A model generated the notes under the pieces. The model made no database searches and was not told the DNA's origin. It saw nothing but the letters and a program-made list of their open reading frames with translations. From positions 1-5,999 of the forward strand of contig PFNU01000056.1 of NCBI GenBank assembly GCA_002792135.1: 5,999 nucleotides of DNA, given 5' to 3'. Positions 1 through 5,300 of the stretch are shown here, in pieces; within the stretch, counting starts at the first letter, position 1, and every line of letters starts with the position of its first letter. The position numbers were made by a program, and so were the translations under genes. This DNA is from a bacterium (Candidatus Torokbacteria) CG_4_10_14_0_2_um_filter_35_8. GTDB taxonomy: Bacteria; Patescibacteriota; GCA-2792135.

Positions 1-151
1 TAAGTTCATACATAGATACAGATTTAGTATTAACTTTCTTCATGAATTTTACCAAATCTGTACCATCTGACTTAGTATACCCAGTTACATACTATTGATC
101 TTGTTGTGAATTAATGTTATAATTGCTCTCCTTATAAATATATAATATCAC
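1..151 (-). pseudogene. possible broken minus-strand gene, running off the window
   Basis: On the minus strand one frame reads from a GTG at 151 through KESNYNINSQQDQ, hits TAG at 94-92, and continues open to the window edge with YVTGYTKSDGTDLVKF and then MKKVNTKSVSMYEL. The phrase GYTKSDGT resembles a Gly-Tyr-Thr-Arg/Lys-x-Asp-Gly-Thr motif that I recall from short bacterial hypothetical proteins; this is memory, not a search. An AAGGAG lies at 132-127 on this strand, upstream of the TAG. Either the gene is interrupted by the TAG, or a real start is the ATG at 43-41 and only 14 codons are visible. The plus strand also has an open frame from 3 to 98 (ending VPSDLVYPVTYY), which competes with this reading. 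No function is assigned. Confidence 0.25.
95..123 (+). promoter_or_regulatory. sigma-70-type promoter for the CYTH-HD genes
   Basis: TTGATC at 95-100 (4 of 6 with the -35 consensus), a 17-base spacer, and a perfect TATAAT at 118-123 preceded by TG at 115-116, which makes an extended -10. Transcription would start near 130, leaving a leader of about 30 bases before the ATG at 161. The leader has no clear Shine-Dalgarno sequence. A second TATAAT at 141-146 is an alternative -10 but has no good -35 partner. Confidence 0.6.
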
Positions 152-160
152 TATAAAAAT

Positions 161-736
161 ATGAAAAATATCGAAATAGAGTTAAGATCATTGATCGATG
201 AAAATAAATTCATTGAGCTGAACCGTTTCTTAAAAGAAAACGGGAAATATCTGGGAGAAGACAATAAGGATACACATTTCTTTTTGTTTCCAGATAAATT
301 ACTAAAAGTTACTAATAACCTATCAAAGCAATCTGCAAAGATAACTTTAAAGCTTAATAAAATTGGTAAGGGTAGCGACTTTAAAGAAATTGAAATCCCA
401 ATTAGCCAGGTTGATGTAGATAAAACTGTTGAGGCTTTCAAGTATTTGGGCTTTACAAATAATCAATATTCCTATCAGTTCCGAAATAATTATATGTATA
501 AGGATATTGGAATTGCCGTTAAATATACCCAAAGCTGGGGATTTCATGTCGAAATGGATTTAGTAATAAGCGAAGAAGATAATAAAGAAGAGACATATAA
601 GCAAATCAGTAGTGTTGCCAAAGAACTTGGACTAACTATTATGTCGGATGATGAATTGAAAAAGCTTACAGACAAAATTGATAATGGTTGGAACCGTGGT
701 AAGTATACAAAAGACACCTTTAAAGTTAAAGTATGA
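161..736 (+). CDS. CYTH-domain protein (triphosphate tunnel metalloenzyme family)
   Basis: A 191-residue single-domain protein of the CYTH superfamily, which includes class IV adenylate cyclase, thiamine triphosphatase and inorganic triphosphatase. The signature sits at the N-terminus as IEIELR (E5, E7, R9; the canonical motif is ExExK, so Arg replaces Lys). Later strands carry alternating charged residues expected to line the tunnel: ITLKLNK (61-67), FKEIEIP (74-80, E76 and E78), AVKYT (119-123, K121) and WGFHVEMD (126-133, E131 and D133). Members bind a triphosphate-containing substrate with metal ions; the substrate here cannot be told from sequence. There is no signal peptide or membrane segment, so it should be cytosolic. 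The start at 161 puts the signature at residues 4-9, where it belongs. Its TGA overlaps the next ATG (ATGA), implying translational coupling to the HD gene. It appears intact, unlike the second CYTH copy downstream. Confidence 0.82.
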   Translation: MKNIEIELRSLIDENKFIELNRFLKENGKYLGEDNKDTHFFLFPDKLLKVTNNLSKQSAKITLKLNKIGKGSDFKEIEIPISQVDVDKTVEAFKYLGFTNNQYSYQFRNNYMYKDIGIAVKYTQSWGFHVEMDLVISEEDNKEETYKQISSVAKELGLTIMSDDELKKLTDKIDNGWNRGKYTKDTFKVKV

Positions 737-1095
737 AAAGTTTAGTGCAGCTTGCACAAGAGAAGTCATTGCCGTCTCATCAGTATATGGATGAGAGGAC
801 CCTTCAATGGATAAAAGATAATCCGCCAGATATATCGAAAGTCTCTAGCCAAAGTAATATTTCATTTATAAAAGAAGATGCTGATATTATAAAGAGTTTT
901 ATCCCCAATCCTCAATGGTTTTCAGAGCCAAAAACGATAGACTCAATACATGGTATACGACACATTATCCGGTGCCTAATATATGGATTTATTCTTGCTA
1001 AGAGGCTCTCGGTATCAGACAAACCATTATTAGAGTTACTTGTAGCTACATCACTCCATGATACAAGACGACAGAATGATAAAAAGGAGGGATGA
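733..1095 (+). CDS. truncated HD-domain phosphohydrolase-like protein
   Basis: A 120-residue frame with the first half of an HD metal-dependent phosphohydrolase domain: IHGIRHIIRC (72-81, candidate metal ligands H73 and H77), then a helix and SLHDTRRQNDKKEG (107-120), where H109-D110 is the HD doublet. The frame stops at TGA 1093-1095, right after this motif. HD domains normally continue for another 80 or more residues to a distal Asp that completes the metal site, so the domain is incomplete and probably inactive. The N-terminal 65 residues are not recognised. The start overlaps the CYTH stop by four bases, so the two were translated together and plausibly served one nucleotide or phosphate pathway (inference). 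Just beyond the stop lie remains of another CYTH gene, so the loss of the 3' part looks like a deletion joining two genes. Confidence 0.7.
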   Translation: MKSLVQLAQEKSLPSHQYMDERTLQWIKDNPPDISKVSSQSNISFIKEDADIIKSFIPNPQWFSEPKTIDSIHGIRHIIRCLIYGFILAKRLSVSDKPLLELLVATSLHDTRRQNDKKEG

Positions 1096-1098
1096 AAT

Positions 1099-1402
1099 AT
1101 GACAGAGACTGGAAGAAAAGAAGTCTCGGTCCAGGTTCTTTCTAGGTCGGAAGATAAATTCCCTGAGGTTCGGACTTTCGGACCTAAAGCTTCGGTACTC
1201 GGGAGTTTCTATTGCGATGAAATGTACACCAGATTGGGGGTATCATTTCGAAGCTGAAATGGAAGCTGAATCTAATGATGACGCAAAGATAAAGAAGACC
1301 CTTCTTAATGATACATGTCAAGAACTTAGAATTACTCCTATGACACCAGAACAAATACGAAAAAAAATTGACGATATTAATAAGTCTCATGGTTTTACTT
1401 AG
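1099..1402 (+). pseudogene. remnant of a second CYTH-domain gene (5' half lost, frameshifted)
   Basis: The 3' half of a second CYTH gene. From codon 1199 (TCG) to 1384 the frame ending at TAG 1400-1402 aligns without gaps over 62 residues to residues 114-175 of the intact CYTH protein, with 15 identities counted by eye, including the signature K-x-T-x-x-W-G-[FY]-H-x-E. This homology extends upstream of the ATG at 1217 (YSGVSIAMK), so that ATG is not the ancestral start. Further upstream the matching phrase GRKEVSVQV (compare FKEIEIPI) lies in a different frame, opened by ATG 1099 and closed by TGA at 1255-1257. The distance between the two matching blocks is about 35 bases shorter than in the intact gene, so a deletion with frame change fits. 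Residues 1 to about 68 are missing. An AAGGAGG at 1084-1090, eight bases before ATG 1099, could still start translation. About 24% identity makes it an old paralogue, not a fresh duplication. Confidence 0.7.
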
Positions 1403-1516
1403 TTTTTTTATATGAGAGGCTGGATATTCCTGATGGCGATTATGATACTCTCAAAAGTATACCAAGAGATTAAAAGAATAAAAAAAATCGGCGAAATGGT
1501 CGCAAGTTTTTCTTAA
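1384..1516 (+). pseudogene. coding-like remnant, frame-shifted gene tail
   Basis: Two frames look like parts of one lost protein tail. One frame reads LYERLDIPDGDYDTLKSIPRD and stops at TAA (1471-1473); the neighbouring frame then reads EIKRIKKIGEMVASFS and stops at TAA 1514-1516. A one-base change near the A-rich run at 1465-1490 would join them into a charged, protein-like C-terminus. The same stretch also gives a 34-residue ORF from ATG 1412 to 1516 (MRGWIFLMAIMILSKVY at its start), which could be a tiny membrane peptide, but it lacks a Shine-Dalgarno sequence. I favour the remnant reading because of the composition of the first frame. It may be the lost end of the HD protein or of another gene; I do not recognise the family. 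Confidence 0.35.
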
Positions 1517-1530
1517 ATCCAAATTTTTAT

Positions 1531-1616
1531 TTTGTAACAATTCGATAAATTAACTTCTAATTCCCTCTTACCTAGAACCTTATAAATACTTGTTTTTATT
1601 TTTTAAGAGGTATAAA
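1531..1616 (+). promoter_or_regulatory. AT-rich leader and probable promoter region of the methyltransferase-kinase-receiver operon
   Basis: Very AT-rich stretch between the decayed region and the operon. Candidate elements are weak: TTGTTT (1590-1595) with a 15-base spacer to TATAAA (1611-1616), TTGTAA (1532-1537) with a 17-base spacer to TTCTAA (1555-1560), and an isolated TATAAA at 1581-1586. I cannot choose between them. A promoter somewhere here is expected because the upstream genes are broken. Confidence 0.25.
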
Positions 1617-1661
1617 ATGAAAGCAAAAGAATGCAAAATATTTTTTAATAATAAATATTAA
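1617..1661 (+). promoter_or_regulatory. possible 14-codon upstream ORF (leader peptide)
   Basis: ATG 1617 is preceded by AAGAGG (1605-1610) at a good distance of six bases and encodes MKAKECKIFFNNKY, ending in TAA 1659-1661. That stop overlaps the AAGGA (1660-1664) which serves as the ribosome binding site of the methyltransferase starting at 1673. A ribosome finishing the short ORF would sit on or reinitiate at the next start, so coupling or leader-type control is possible. No run of identical rare codons is seen that would point to amino acid attenuation. It may be a chance ORF. Confidence 0.25.
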
Positions 1662-1672
1662 GGATAAAATCA

Positions 1673-2458
1673 ATGGATAAAGGCAAAAAACGAAGTAAAA
1701 AAATAGAGGAAGAAATTAAAAAAACCTGGGATAAACACGGCAAGGTAGGATACGAGCATTTTGTTAAAATGAAAGTTATGAAAGGATATATGGCAGCTTT
1801 AGGGAAAATGCTACTTCCTTGTCCAGGAGGCACAGTTTTTGATGGTGGCTGCGGGGTTGGTCATAATTTTAAACAAATTCTAGAAAAAACTAAAGCTAAA
1901 AAGTTGATTGGTGGAGACTACTCAGAAGAGATGTTAAAGAAAGCTAGAAAACTCTTAGAGAAAATGGATAGTTCATTCAAGGATAGGATCGAGTTAGTAG
2001 AAGTAGATCTCACAAAGAGATTTCCTTTCAAAGACAACATGTTCGATGCTGTTGTATATAGTATTTCTCTAAATTATCTACCATATTATCAATGGAAAGA
2101 TACTCTAGAAGAAACTTTCCGTACTTTAAAACCAGAAGGTTTCATGTATTTTGTCGGTCAGACACGTGAATTTGATTTCTCAAAAGGTTATAAAAAAGAA
2201 GTCTTTAGAGAAATGAAGGAAAAACTACTTAAAGGAGATATTCCGTTTATCATATGGCTTTTTAGAGTAAAAGGAGTAGTTGCTAAAATTAACGAATTTT
2301 CCAAAAAAGGTATTATTATCTATCCTACTATAAATGAATTAAAAGAATGCCTGAAAGAACTAGGCTTTGTTAATATTGAGGTGATTGCTCAACATAACGC
2401 AAAAGAACATAAAGGTGCTGGCACGGCAATTAGAGCTCAAAAACCTAGAATATCCTAA
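1673..2458 (+). CDS. class I SAM-dependent methyltransferase
   Basis: A 261-residue soluble protein with a Rossmann-fold methyltransferase core. Motif I is TVFDGGCGVGHNF (54-66), a variant of the usual DLGCGTG with Gly in place of Leu. The acidic residue after strand 2 is D82 (IGGDYSEEML), the adenine-side acidic position is D112 (VEVDLTKRFPF), motif IV is NMFDAVVYS (122-130) and the post-IV segment is LEETFRTLKPEGFMYF (145-160). This is the Methyltransf_11/25-like layout of small-molecule methyltransferases. The N-terminus (1-50) is Lys-rich and helical, and residues 190-235 form a C-terminal insert before the last strands. The start is supported by AAGGA eight bases upstream. Only ten bases separate it from the kinase, so it belongs to the kinase-receiver operon. 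The substrate is unknown; nothing in the sequence points to DNA, RNA or protein. Confidence 0.85.
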   Translation: MDKGKKRSKKIEEEIKKTWDKHGKVGYEHFVKMKVMKGYMAALGKMLLPCPGGTVFDGGCGVGHNFKQILEKTKAKKLIGGDYSEEMLKKARKLLEKMDSSFKDRIELVEVDLTKRFPFKDNMFDAVVYSISLNYLPYYQWKDTLEETFRTLKPEGFMYFVGQTREFDFSKGYKKEVFREMKEKLLKGDIPFIIWLFRVKGVVAKINEFSKKGIIIYPTINELKECLKELGFVNIEVIAQHNAKEHKGAGTAIRAQKPRIS

Positions 2459-2468
2459 ATAATAAAAA

Positions 2469-4661
2469 ATGGATATAAAAATAACAATTTTAATAATTTC
2501 CCTTATTTATTTTATAATAGGAGGAATTGTTTATTCAAGAAATCGAAAGAACTTAGCCAATATAAGTCTTGCCTTTTTTACCTATTCGACTGCATTATGG
2601 GCTTTTTCGTTTTATTTTTACGAGCATCCCTACTTTCTGTCCAGTTTTATTTGGATCAAGATAGTGTACTTCTTCGTTTTCTTTATAATATTCAGTTTAT
2701 TCTACCTCTCTTCGGTATTTCCTTATAAAAGTTCTTACTCCCTTTCTCTCCCTATATTGATCTACTGTTTGTGGAGTCTTCCAAATATCTATCTTTTATT
2801 CTTCACTAATTTATGGATTAAAGATGTTGTTTTTCAACCATCGGGATATCGGACTATTCTGGGTCCCCTTTACTTCTCTCCCAATATTCTATGGTCAGTT
2901 TTTACAGCCTGGGCTTTCTATAACTTAATAAAAAAGCATTTTAAAACAAAGGGTGTTAATAATTTACAATCAAGATATGCATTCTTGGGGATTTTTCTTT
3001 TTGTAATACCAGCTGTTATTGTTGATGCGGTCTTGCCTCTTCTGACTGGAAATTCAGGATATTTCTGGCTAAGCCCTATATTCTCCTTCTTTTTTATTGG
3101 TTGTACCACCTACGCCATCATCCGTTACCGCCTCATGGATATCCGGATAGTAATCAAAAAAAGTGCTGTTTATCTAATTTCTTTTTCATTAGTTTCTGGT
3201 CTTGCTCTTTTAATAATGTTTACTGTAAAAGAATATACTTCTTTTAGTACCATGGTTTTCGGAGTAGGGGTTGTAATTCTTAGTCTACTTATATTTGATC
3301 CTGTAAAAGCTTTCTTTCAGAAACTGGCTGATAAGCTGATGTTCAGAGAAGTTTATACTTATCAAGAAGCAATAAAAACTCTGGGTAGTGAAGTTACTAG
3401 ACTCATAAAGCTTGATAAAATAATAGATTTAGTGGTTGACACTATTAAGAAAACCATGAGGCTTGATAGAGCTGGAATACTTTTATTTAGTCTCAAGACA
3501 TCTAGCTTCCAAGTAGCTAAGGTAATTGGCTTTAATCAAGCTAATGGTATAAGTTTAGTGAGAGATAACTTTCTTACCCTATATCTGGAAAAAACAAAGA
3601 ATCTAATTGTTTTAGAAGAGTTAGACTTTTTAATTAGAGATGCAGCAAGTCAAGAAGAGAAAGCCAATTTCGAAAAGTTAAAGGTAAACATGAAGAGAAT
3701 TGAAGCATCCTTGTGTCTTCCTCTGATTTCGAAAAACAAACTCCAAGGCATTATAGTTTTAGGTGCAAAAGTATCAGGAGATGCTTATACTCGAGAGGAC
3801 TTAGATCTTCTGGAGACTTTAGCTAACCAAGCATCAGTTGCTATTGAGAATGCTATTCAATACGAAGAAATTCAAGACCTAACAGGAAATCTCCAGCAAA
3901 AAGTTGACGAACAAGTCGAAGAAATTAGAAAGAAAAACATTCATCTAAAAAAACTTCTCAAAATGAAAGGAGAGTTTCTAGATATTGCATCTCATCAGCT
4001 TCGAACTCCAGTTTCAGTAATTTTAGGAACAATTTCTATGTTTAAGGATAGAAGTGTTCTCAGAATGCCTGAAGAGACCAGAGAAAAATTTGTAGATAAT
4101 ATTTATAAAAAAGCACTAAAGCTTCGTAGTATCATTGAAGATATTCTAACTGCATCGGAGATGGATGCTATAAACTTTGAGGAAAGATTAAATTTTGAGC
4201 CTACACAGATTGAAGATATAACTTCCGAGGTTTATCAAGATAATATATCAGATGCTGAGAAAAGTGGACTTACTCTTACCTATCACAAACCCGATAAAAA
4301 ACTCCCTCTTGTGAGTATTGATAGAAATTATGTAAAAGAAGCTTTAACTAATATAGTTACCAATGCTATTCAATATACTGAAGAGAAAGGGAAGGTAATT
4401 ATCACTACACAAGAAAAAGGAGGAAGTGTTATAATCAAAGTACAAGATACAGGAATAGGAATTCCAAAAAATGAGATAGAAAATCTTTTTAAGAAATTCT
4501 CCCGAGCATCAAATGCAGTGAATATGCATACAGATGGTTCAGGGCTAGGACTTTTTATTGTTAAAAAGATCATTGACTCCCATCCTGGTACAAAGATATT
4601 TTTAGAATCAGAAGAAGGTAAAGGAACTAGTTTTAGTTTAAGTTTTCCTATAATTAAGTAA
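2469..4661 (+). CDS. membrane sensor histidine kinase (7TM-type head, GAF, HisKA, HATPase)
   Basis: A 730-residue inner-membrane kinase. About nine hydrophobic helices lie near 5-22, 31-50, 58-82, 92-112, 137-154, 169-192, 199-218, 233-253 and 258-276. The first seven resemble the HisKA_7TM sensor head, followed by the typical IIRYRLMDIRIVIKK link (217-231) and two more helices. A GAF domain spans about 306-465, with CLPLISKNKLQGIIVLG near its end, and a coiled coil runs from about 468 to 500. The H-box is FLDIASHQLRTP with phospho-acceptor H509. The ATPase has the N-box ALTNIVTNAIQYT (N632), G1 DTGIGIP (660-666), an F-box-like LFKKFSR, and G2 DGSGLGLFIV (689-698), so all catalytic motifs are present. 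There is no large extracytoplasmic domain and no receiver or PAS domain. The signal is probably sensed in the membrane or by GAF. The partner is almost certainly the receiver encoded ten bases downstream. No Shine-Dalgarno sequence precedes the ATG. Confidence 0.95.
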   Translation: MDIKITILIISLIYFIIGGIVYSRNRKNLANISLAFFTYSTALWAFSFYFYEHPYFLSSFIWIKIVYFFVFFIIFSLFYLSSVFPYKSSYSLSLPILIYCLWSLPNIYLLFFTNLWIKDVVFQPSGYRTILGPLYFSPNILWSVFTAWAFYNLIKKHFKTKGVNNLQSRYAFLGIFLFVIPAVIVDAVLPLLTGNSGYFWLSPIFSFFFIGCTTYAIIRYRLMDIRIVIKKSAVYLISFSLVSGLALLIMFTVKEYTSFSTMVFGVGVVILSLLIFDPVKAFFQKLADKLMFREVYTYQEAIKTLGSEVTRLIKLDKIIDLVVDTIKKTMRLDRAGILLFSLKTSSFQVAKVIGFNQANGISLVRDNFLTLYLEKTKNLIVLEELDFLIRDAASQEEKANFEKLKVNMKRIEASLCLPLISKNKLQGIIVLGAKVSGDAYTREDLDLLETLANQASVAIENAIQYEEIQDLTGNLQQKVDEQVEEIRKKNIHLKKLLKMKGEFLDIASHQLRTPVSVILGTISMFKDRSVLRMPEETREKFVDNIYKKALKLRSIIEDILTASEMDAINFEERLNFEPTQIEDITSEVYQDNISDAEKSGLTLTYHKPDKKLPLVSIDRNYVKEALTNIVTNAIQYTEEKGKVIITTQEKGGSVIIKVQDTGIGIPKNEIENLFKKFSRASNAVNMHTDGSGLGLFIVKKIIDSHPGTKIFLESEEGKGTSFSLSFPIIK

Positions 4662-4671
4662 CTTTACTAAA

Positions 4672-5049
4672 ATGAAAAAAGTTCTTATGGTGGAGGACGA
4701 CCCTGATCAGGTCTTTATGTACACAGAAGCTTTTAAAGTTGCGGATTCAGATTTTGAGGTTATTGTAGCAAAGGATGGAGAAGAAGGAATAAAGAAAGCA
4801 AAAGAAGAAAACCCCGATGTTGTAGTGTTAGATATTCTTATGAATGGAACAAGTGGGATTGATGTTTTGGAAGAAATAAAAAAAGATCCAAAAACCAAAA
4901 AAATTCCTGTGCTAGTTTTTACGAATCTCGTGCAAGAGCATATAAAAAAGAAAGTTAAGGAATTAGGAGCAGAAGAGTTTATTGTAAAGACTGATATTGT
5001 ACCCAATGATATTGTAAAGAAGGTGGAGAAGATTGTAAATAGGCACTAG
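4672..5049 (+). CDS. stand-alone response regulator receiver (CheY-like)
   Basis: A 125-residue protein that is a complete receiver domain and nothing else. The acidic pocket is E8-D9-D10 (MVEDDPD), the phospho-acceptor is D54 (VVLDILM), the switch Thr is T84 (VLVFTN) and the conserved Lys is K106 (EFIVKTD). There is no DNA-binding, enzymatic or RNA-binding output domain, so it must act through protein contact, as CheY and Spo0F do, or as a phosphorelay intermediate. It starts ten bases after the kinase stop and has no visible Shine-Dalgarno sequence, so translation may depend on coupling. Its stop codon TAG (5047-5049) lies inside the first unit of a tandem repeat that fills the start of the following spacer. 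It is the last gene of the operon. Confidence 0.95.
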   Translation: MKKVLMVEDDPDQVFMYTEAFKVADSDFEVIVAKDGEEGIKKAKEENPDVVVLDILMNGTSGIDVLEEIKKDPKTKKIPVLVFTNLVQEHIKKKVKELGAEEFIVKTDIVPNDIVKKVEKIVNRH

Positions 5050-5070
5050 GTGCTAGGTTCTAGGTACTAG
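5046..5070. repeat. CTAGGTN heptamer tandem repeat
   Basis: Three full heptamers, CTAGGTG (5046-5052), CTAGGTT (5053-5059) and CTAGGTA (5060-5066), plus a partial CTAG (5067-5070). Only the last base of each unit differs. The array begins within the last codon and stop of the receiver gene, so the repeat supplies the TAG. CTAG is generally a rare tetramer in bacterial DNA, which makes four in 25 bases notable. Function unknown. Confidence 0.8.
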
Positions 5071-5105
5071 CAAGAGTAAAAGAAGAATTTGGAATATGGA
5101 ATTTC

Positions 5106-5142
5106 GAATTAGGAATCACGTAATATGTGATGAATTAGGAAT
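5106..5142. repeat. direct repeat GAATTAGGAAT flanking a small hairpin
   Basis: Two exact copies of GAATTAGGAAT (5106-5116 and 5132-5142) with 15 bases between them. Most of the spacer folds as ATCACGT-AAT-ATGTGAT (5115-5131), a seven-pair stem with one G-T pair and a three-base loop. The neighbourhood is rich in looser copies of GGAAT: GGAATATGGAATTT from 5091 and GGGAATTAAGG to 5154. This resembles a degenerate simple repeat built on GGAATTA. Confidence 0.65.
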
Positions 5143-5214
5143 TGGGAATTAAGGGGTTAGAAACTAATAGTCATGTTTGGATTTTCTGTATGTTTTTTAG
5201 GAATGAGATAGGAT

Positions 5215-5250
5215 GCCCCTCTCTTTAGTAAGGAGAGGCTGGGCGAGGTT
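5215..5250. repeat. dispersed palindromic intergenic element
   Basis: The core CCTCTCTTT-AGT-AAGGAGAGG (5218-5238) forms a nine-pair stem (one G-T pair) with a three-base loop, followed by CTGGGCGAGGTT. Read on the minus strand it has the pattern AACCTCGCCCAGCC-TCTCCTTACTAAAGAGAGG. I recall this as a variant of a widespread bacterial intergenic repeat whose conceptual translation gives NPSPxxERG-like peptides in spurious ORFs. That family assignment is from memory. It may also aid transcription termination. Confidence 0.55.
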
Positions 5251-5284
5251 AAATAAAGCAGAGTTTTTAAGCTCTGTTTATTTT
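5251..5284. terminator. bidirectional intrinsic terminator between convergent genes
   Basis: AAATAAAGCAGAG (5251-5263) pairs with CTCTGTTTATTT (5272-5283), giving about 12 pairs with one bulged G and an eight-base loop that can close further. The outer A/T pairs supply a U-rich tail in both directions, and TTTTGTTTG follows on the plus strand. Its place between the receiver gene (plus) and the radical SAM gene (minus, stop at 5301) suits termination of both transcripts. Confidence 0.65.
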
Positions 5285-5300
5285 GTTTGTATTAAATTTT

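Noticed and set aside
1093..1257. UGA read as glycine (code 25), which would extend the HD frame through 1093-1095
   Set aside because: The kinase, methyltransferase and receiver contain no in-frame TGA at all, which would not be expected if TGA were a normal Gly codon. The extended frame would still lose CYTH similarity after about 1170.
1217..1402. An independent 61-residue gene starting at ATG 1217
   Set aside because: Homology to the intact CYTH protein continues in frame upstream of this ATG (YSGVSIA) and there is no Shine-Dalgarno sequence before it, so it is the open tail of a broken gene.
1400..1412. Intrinsic terminator at the T-run 1403-1409
   Set aside because: No convincing GC-rich hairpin precedes the T-run.
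4370..5006. Minus-strand open frames within the kinase and receiver genes
   Set aside because: They lie opposite strongly supported genes with intact catalytic motifs, have Ser/Phe-rich low-quality composition, and show no recognisable domain.
5046..5150. CRISPR array
   Set aside because: Units are 7 to 11 bases with no regular unique spacers of CRISPR length and no cas genes nearby.
5173..5211. A 12-codon ORF, MFGFSVCFLGMR
   Set aside because: Too short, no ribosome binding site, and it lies in a repeat-rich spacer.
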